Origin: Bin87 sp963692995
Lineage (GTDB): Bacteria > Chloroflexota > Dehalococcoidia > Lucifugimonadales > UBA3495
DNA length: 64,000 nt
Reading direction: 5' to 3'
NCBI GenBank assembly: GCA_963692995.1
Contig: OY843611.1
Span: 124,001 to 188,000, forward strand
The notes below the pieces were generated by a model. It saw only the letters and a list, made by a program, of their open reading frames with translations. It did no database searches and was not told where the DNA came from. Position 1 is the first letter of the stretch. Each line of letters opens with the position of its first letter. Made by a program: the position numbers and the translations under genes. This document shows positions 61,499 through 64,000 of the stretch, in pieces.

Positions 61499-62794
61499 AT
61501 GCTCTCCCTGGAACAAATCCGCAACGAACCCGACGCCGTGCGCGCGGCCCTGGTACGCCGCGCCGAAGACGCGGACTGCCTGGACGAAATACTGGCCCTG
61601 GACGCCCGCCGCCGCGCCGCCATCACCGAGGGCGACGAGTTGCGCGCTCGCCGCAACCAGGTGTCCCGCCAGATCGGCCAGGCCCGATCCCAGGGCAGCC
61701 CGCCGCCCGATGACGTGGTGGCCGAGATGCGCCAGGTTGGCCAGCGCATCAGCGCCCTGGAAGACGACGTGCGCCGCCTGGACGCCCAAATCAACGATGC
61801 TATGCTGGCCCTGCCCAACCTGCCCGACGCCAGCGTTCCCGATGGTACGGACGAAACCGGCAACGTCGTCCTGCGGCACTGGGGCGAACCGGCGAGTATC
61901 GGTGTGGAGCACGGGGATTTTGCGCCGCAGCCCCACTGGGACTTGGCCGAGCGGTTGGGCATCATTGACTTTCAGCGCGGCGTCAAGCTGGCCGGCAGCC
62001 GCTTCTACACACTGCACGGCTACGGCGCGCGGCTGGAGCGGGCCATCATCGCCTGGATGCTGGACCTGCACGGACGCGAACACGACTACACCGAAGTGGC
62101 CCTGCCCATCCTGGTGCGCCGAGAGATCATGGAAGGTTCCGGCAACCTGCCCCGGTTCGCCGACAACCTGTATCACGACGACGAGGATGACCTCTGGCTG
62201 ATTCCTACGGCGGAAGTGCCGGTGACCAACCTGCACCGGGACGAGATACTTTCCGCCGACGAGCTGCCCTTGTATTACGTCGCCCACACGCCCTGCTTCC
62301 GGCGCGAGAAAGCCGCCGCCGGCCGGGACACCCGGGGCATCAAGCGCGTCCACCAGTTCAACAAGGTGGAGATGTACAAGTTCGTCGCGCCGGAAACCTC
62401 TTTCAACGAGCTGGAAGCCCTGCTGGCCAACGCCGAAACGGTGTGCCAGCGCCTCAACCTGCCCTACCGCGTCTTGCAGCTGTGCGCCGGCGACATATCC
62501 TTCCCCTCGGCCAAATCCTACGATATTGAGGTCTGGGCCGCCGGCTCCCAGGAATGGCTGGAAGTGTCATCCTGCTCCAACTGCACCGACTTTCAGGCCC
62601 GCCGCGCCAACATCCGCTACCGGCCCGGCGCGGGAGAACGGCCCCGCTTCGTCCACACCCTGAACGGCTCCGGCCTGGCCCTGCCCCGCGTCGTCATTGC
62701 CCTGCTGGAAAACAACCAGCAGCCCGACGGCTCGGTAGTCATCCCGGAGGCGCTGCGCCCCTACACCGGGTTCGACGCGATACCGGCGGGGTAG
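61499..62794 (+). CDS. serS: Seryl-tRNA synthetase
   Basis: 431 residues. The N-terminal coiled-coil arm (residues about 1-105, ending before LPNLPDASVPDGTDETGN) contacts the long variable arm of tRNA-Ser. The class II core follows: PCFRREKAAAGRDTRGIKRVHQFNKVEMYKF (motif 2) and LNGSGLALPRVVIALLENNQQPDGSVVIPEALRPYTGF (motif 3). The sequence is complete with normal length. It starts 12 bases after the Uma2-like gene. Confidence 0.97.
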   Translation: MLSLEQIRNEPDAVRAALVRRAEDADCLDEILALDARRRAAITEGDELRARRNQVSRQIGQARSQGSPPPDDVVAEMRQVGQRISALEDDVRRLDAQINDAMLALPNLPDASVPDGTDETGNVVLRHWGEPASIGVEHGDFAPQPHWDLAERLGIIDFQRGVKLAGSRFYTLHGYGARLERAIIAWMLDLHGREHDYTEVALPILVRREIMEGSGNLPRFADNLYHDDEDDLWLIPTAEVPVTNLHRDEILSADELPLYYVAHTPCFRREKAAAGRDTRGIKRVHQFNKVEMYKFVAPETSFNELEALLANAETVCQRLNLPYRVLQLCAGDISFPSAKSYDIEVWAAGSQEWLEVSSCSNCTDFQARRANIRYRPGAGERPRFVHTLNGSGLALPRVVIALLENNQQPDGSVVIPEALRPYTGFDAIPAG

Positions 62795-62825
62795 TTGACG
62801 GGCTTTCCGACGCCTCTGCTATCAT
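62795..62825 (+). promoter_or_regulatory. Putative promoter of the methyltransferase gene
   Basis: TTGACG at 62795-62800 and TATCAT at 62820-62825 with a TG extension; the spacer is 19 bp, slightly long. Confidence 0.45.
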
Positions 62826-62857
62826 CGGCGACGCGCCACCGCCGGAGGGAACTTACG

Positions 62858-64000
<1,143 letters not shown>

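Overview
The window looks like a chromosomal segment of a high-GC, uncultured-type bacterium, most likely Chloroflexota. The signs are a lipoprotein with a long Pro/Ala/Thr stalk, a fused carboxyltransferase AccD-AccA, dense GC-rich coding and many small dispersed repeats. This placement is an inference and no marker RNA gene is present. Half of the window is one enormous type I-E CRISPR array with its cas genes. The rest is housekeeping and a few accessory genes.

Layout. 1-3530: 5' part of metG (minus), a BluB-like gene, and a TRAP-type solute-binding lipoprotein. 3715-14510: type I-E cas genes. cas3 stands apart, followed by a coiled-coil protein and a truncated RelE-like ORF, then cse1-cse2-cas7-cas5-cas6e-cas1-cas2. 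14511-14564: a very short leader. 14565-46565: the array, with 28-bp repeats and about 33-bp spacers; coordinate arithmetic gives about 525 repeats and 524 spacers. It runs away from cas2 on the plus strand. 46567-46617: the 3' half of a tRNA-Gly directly against the last, degenerate repeat. 46736-48649: a secreted, Asp/Asn/Thr-repeat protein with three copies of a small domain. 48876-64000: an amidohydrolase, a SufT-like protein, an Mrp ATPase, AccDA, TilS, a phosphoglycerate-mutase-like enzyme, a CorC-type protein, TsaD, LysRS, a Uma2-like protein, SerRS, and the start of a type III-style DNA methyltransferase broken by a 58-bp AG repeat.

The most interesting element lies between cas3 and cse1. 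On the minus strand at 7940-7852 there are two degenerate CRISPR repeats separated by exactly 33 nt, the spacer length of the array. The upstream pseudo-repeat keeps the crRNA 5' handle exactly and has a rewritten but fully paired stem. Its guide matches the DNA at 7990-8022, directly downstream of a near-consensus promoter (TTGACA, 17 bp, TAATAT at 7953-7981) that should drive the Cascade operon. The seed pairs at guide positions 1-5 and 7-11 (type I-E numbering). The mismatches fall at 6 and 12, the positions that Cascade flips out, and an AA motif flanks the target. This is the architecture of a crRNA-like, Cascade-guided autoregulator (the CreA/CreR type). Here it would let Cascade measure its own free capacity and shut its operon down, which makes sense beside an array of more than 500 crRNAs.

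Other points of note: a spacer that contains half a CRISPR repeat, a run of eight consecutive variant repeats, many recurrent or one-base-different spacers spread through the array, the tRNA remnant at the array end, and the probable phase-variable methyltransferase.
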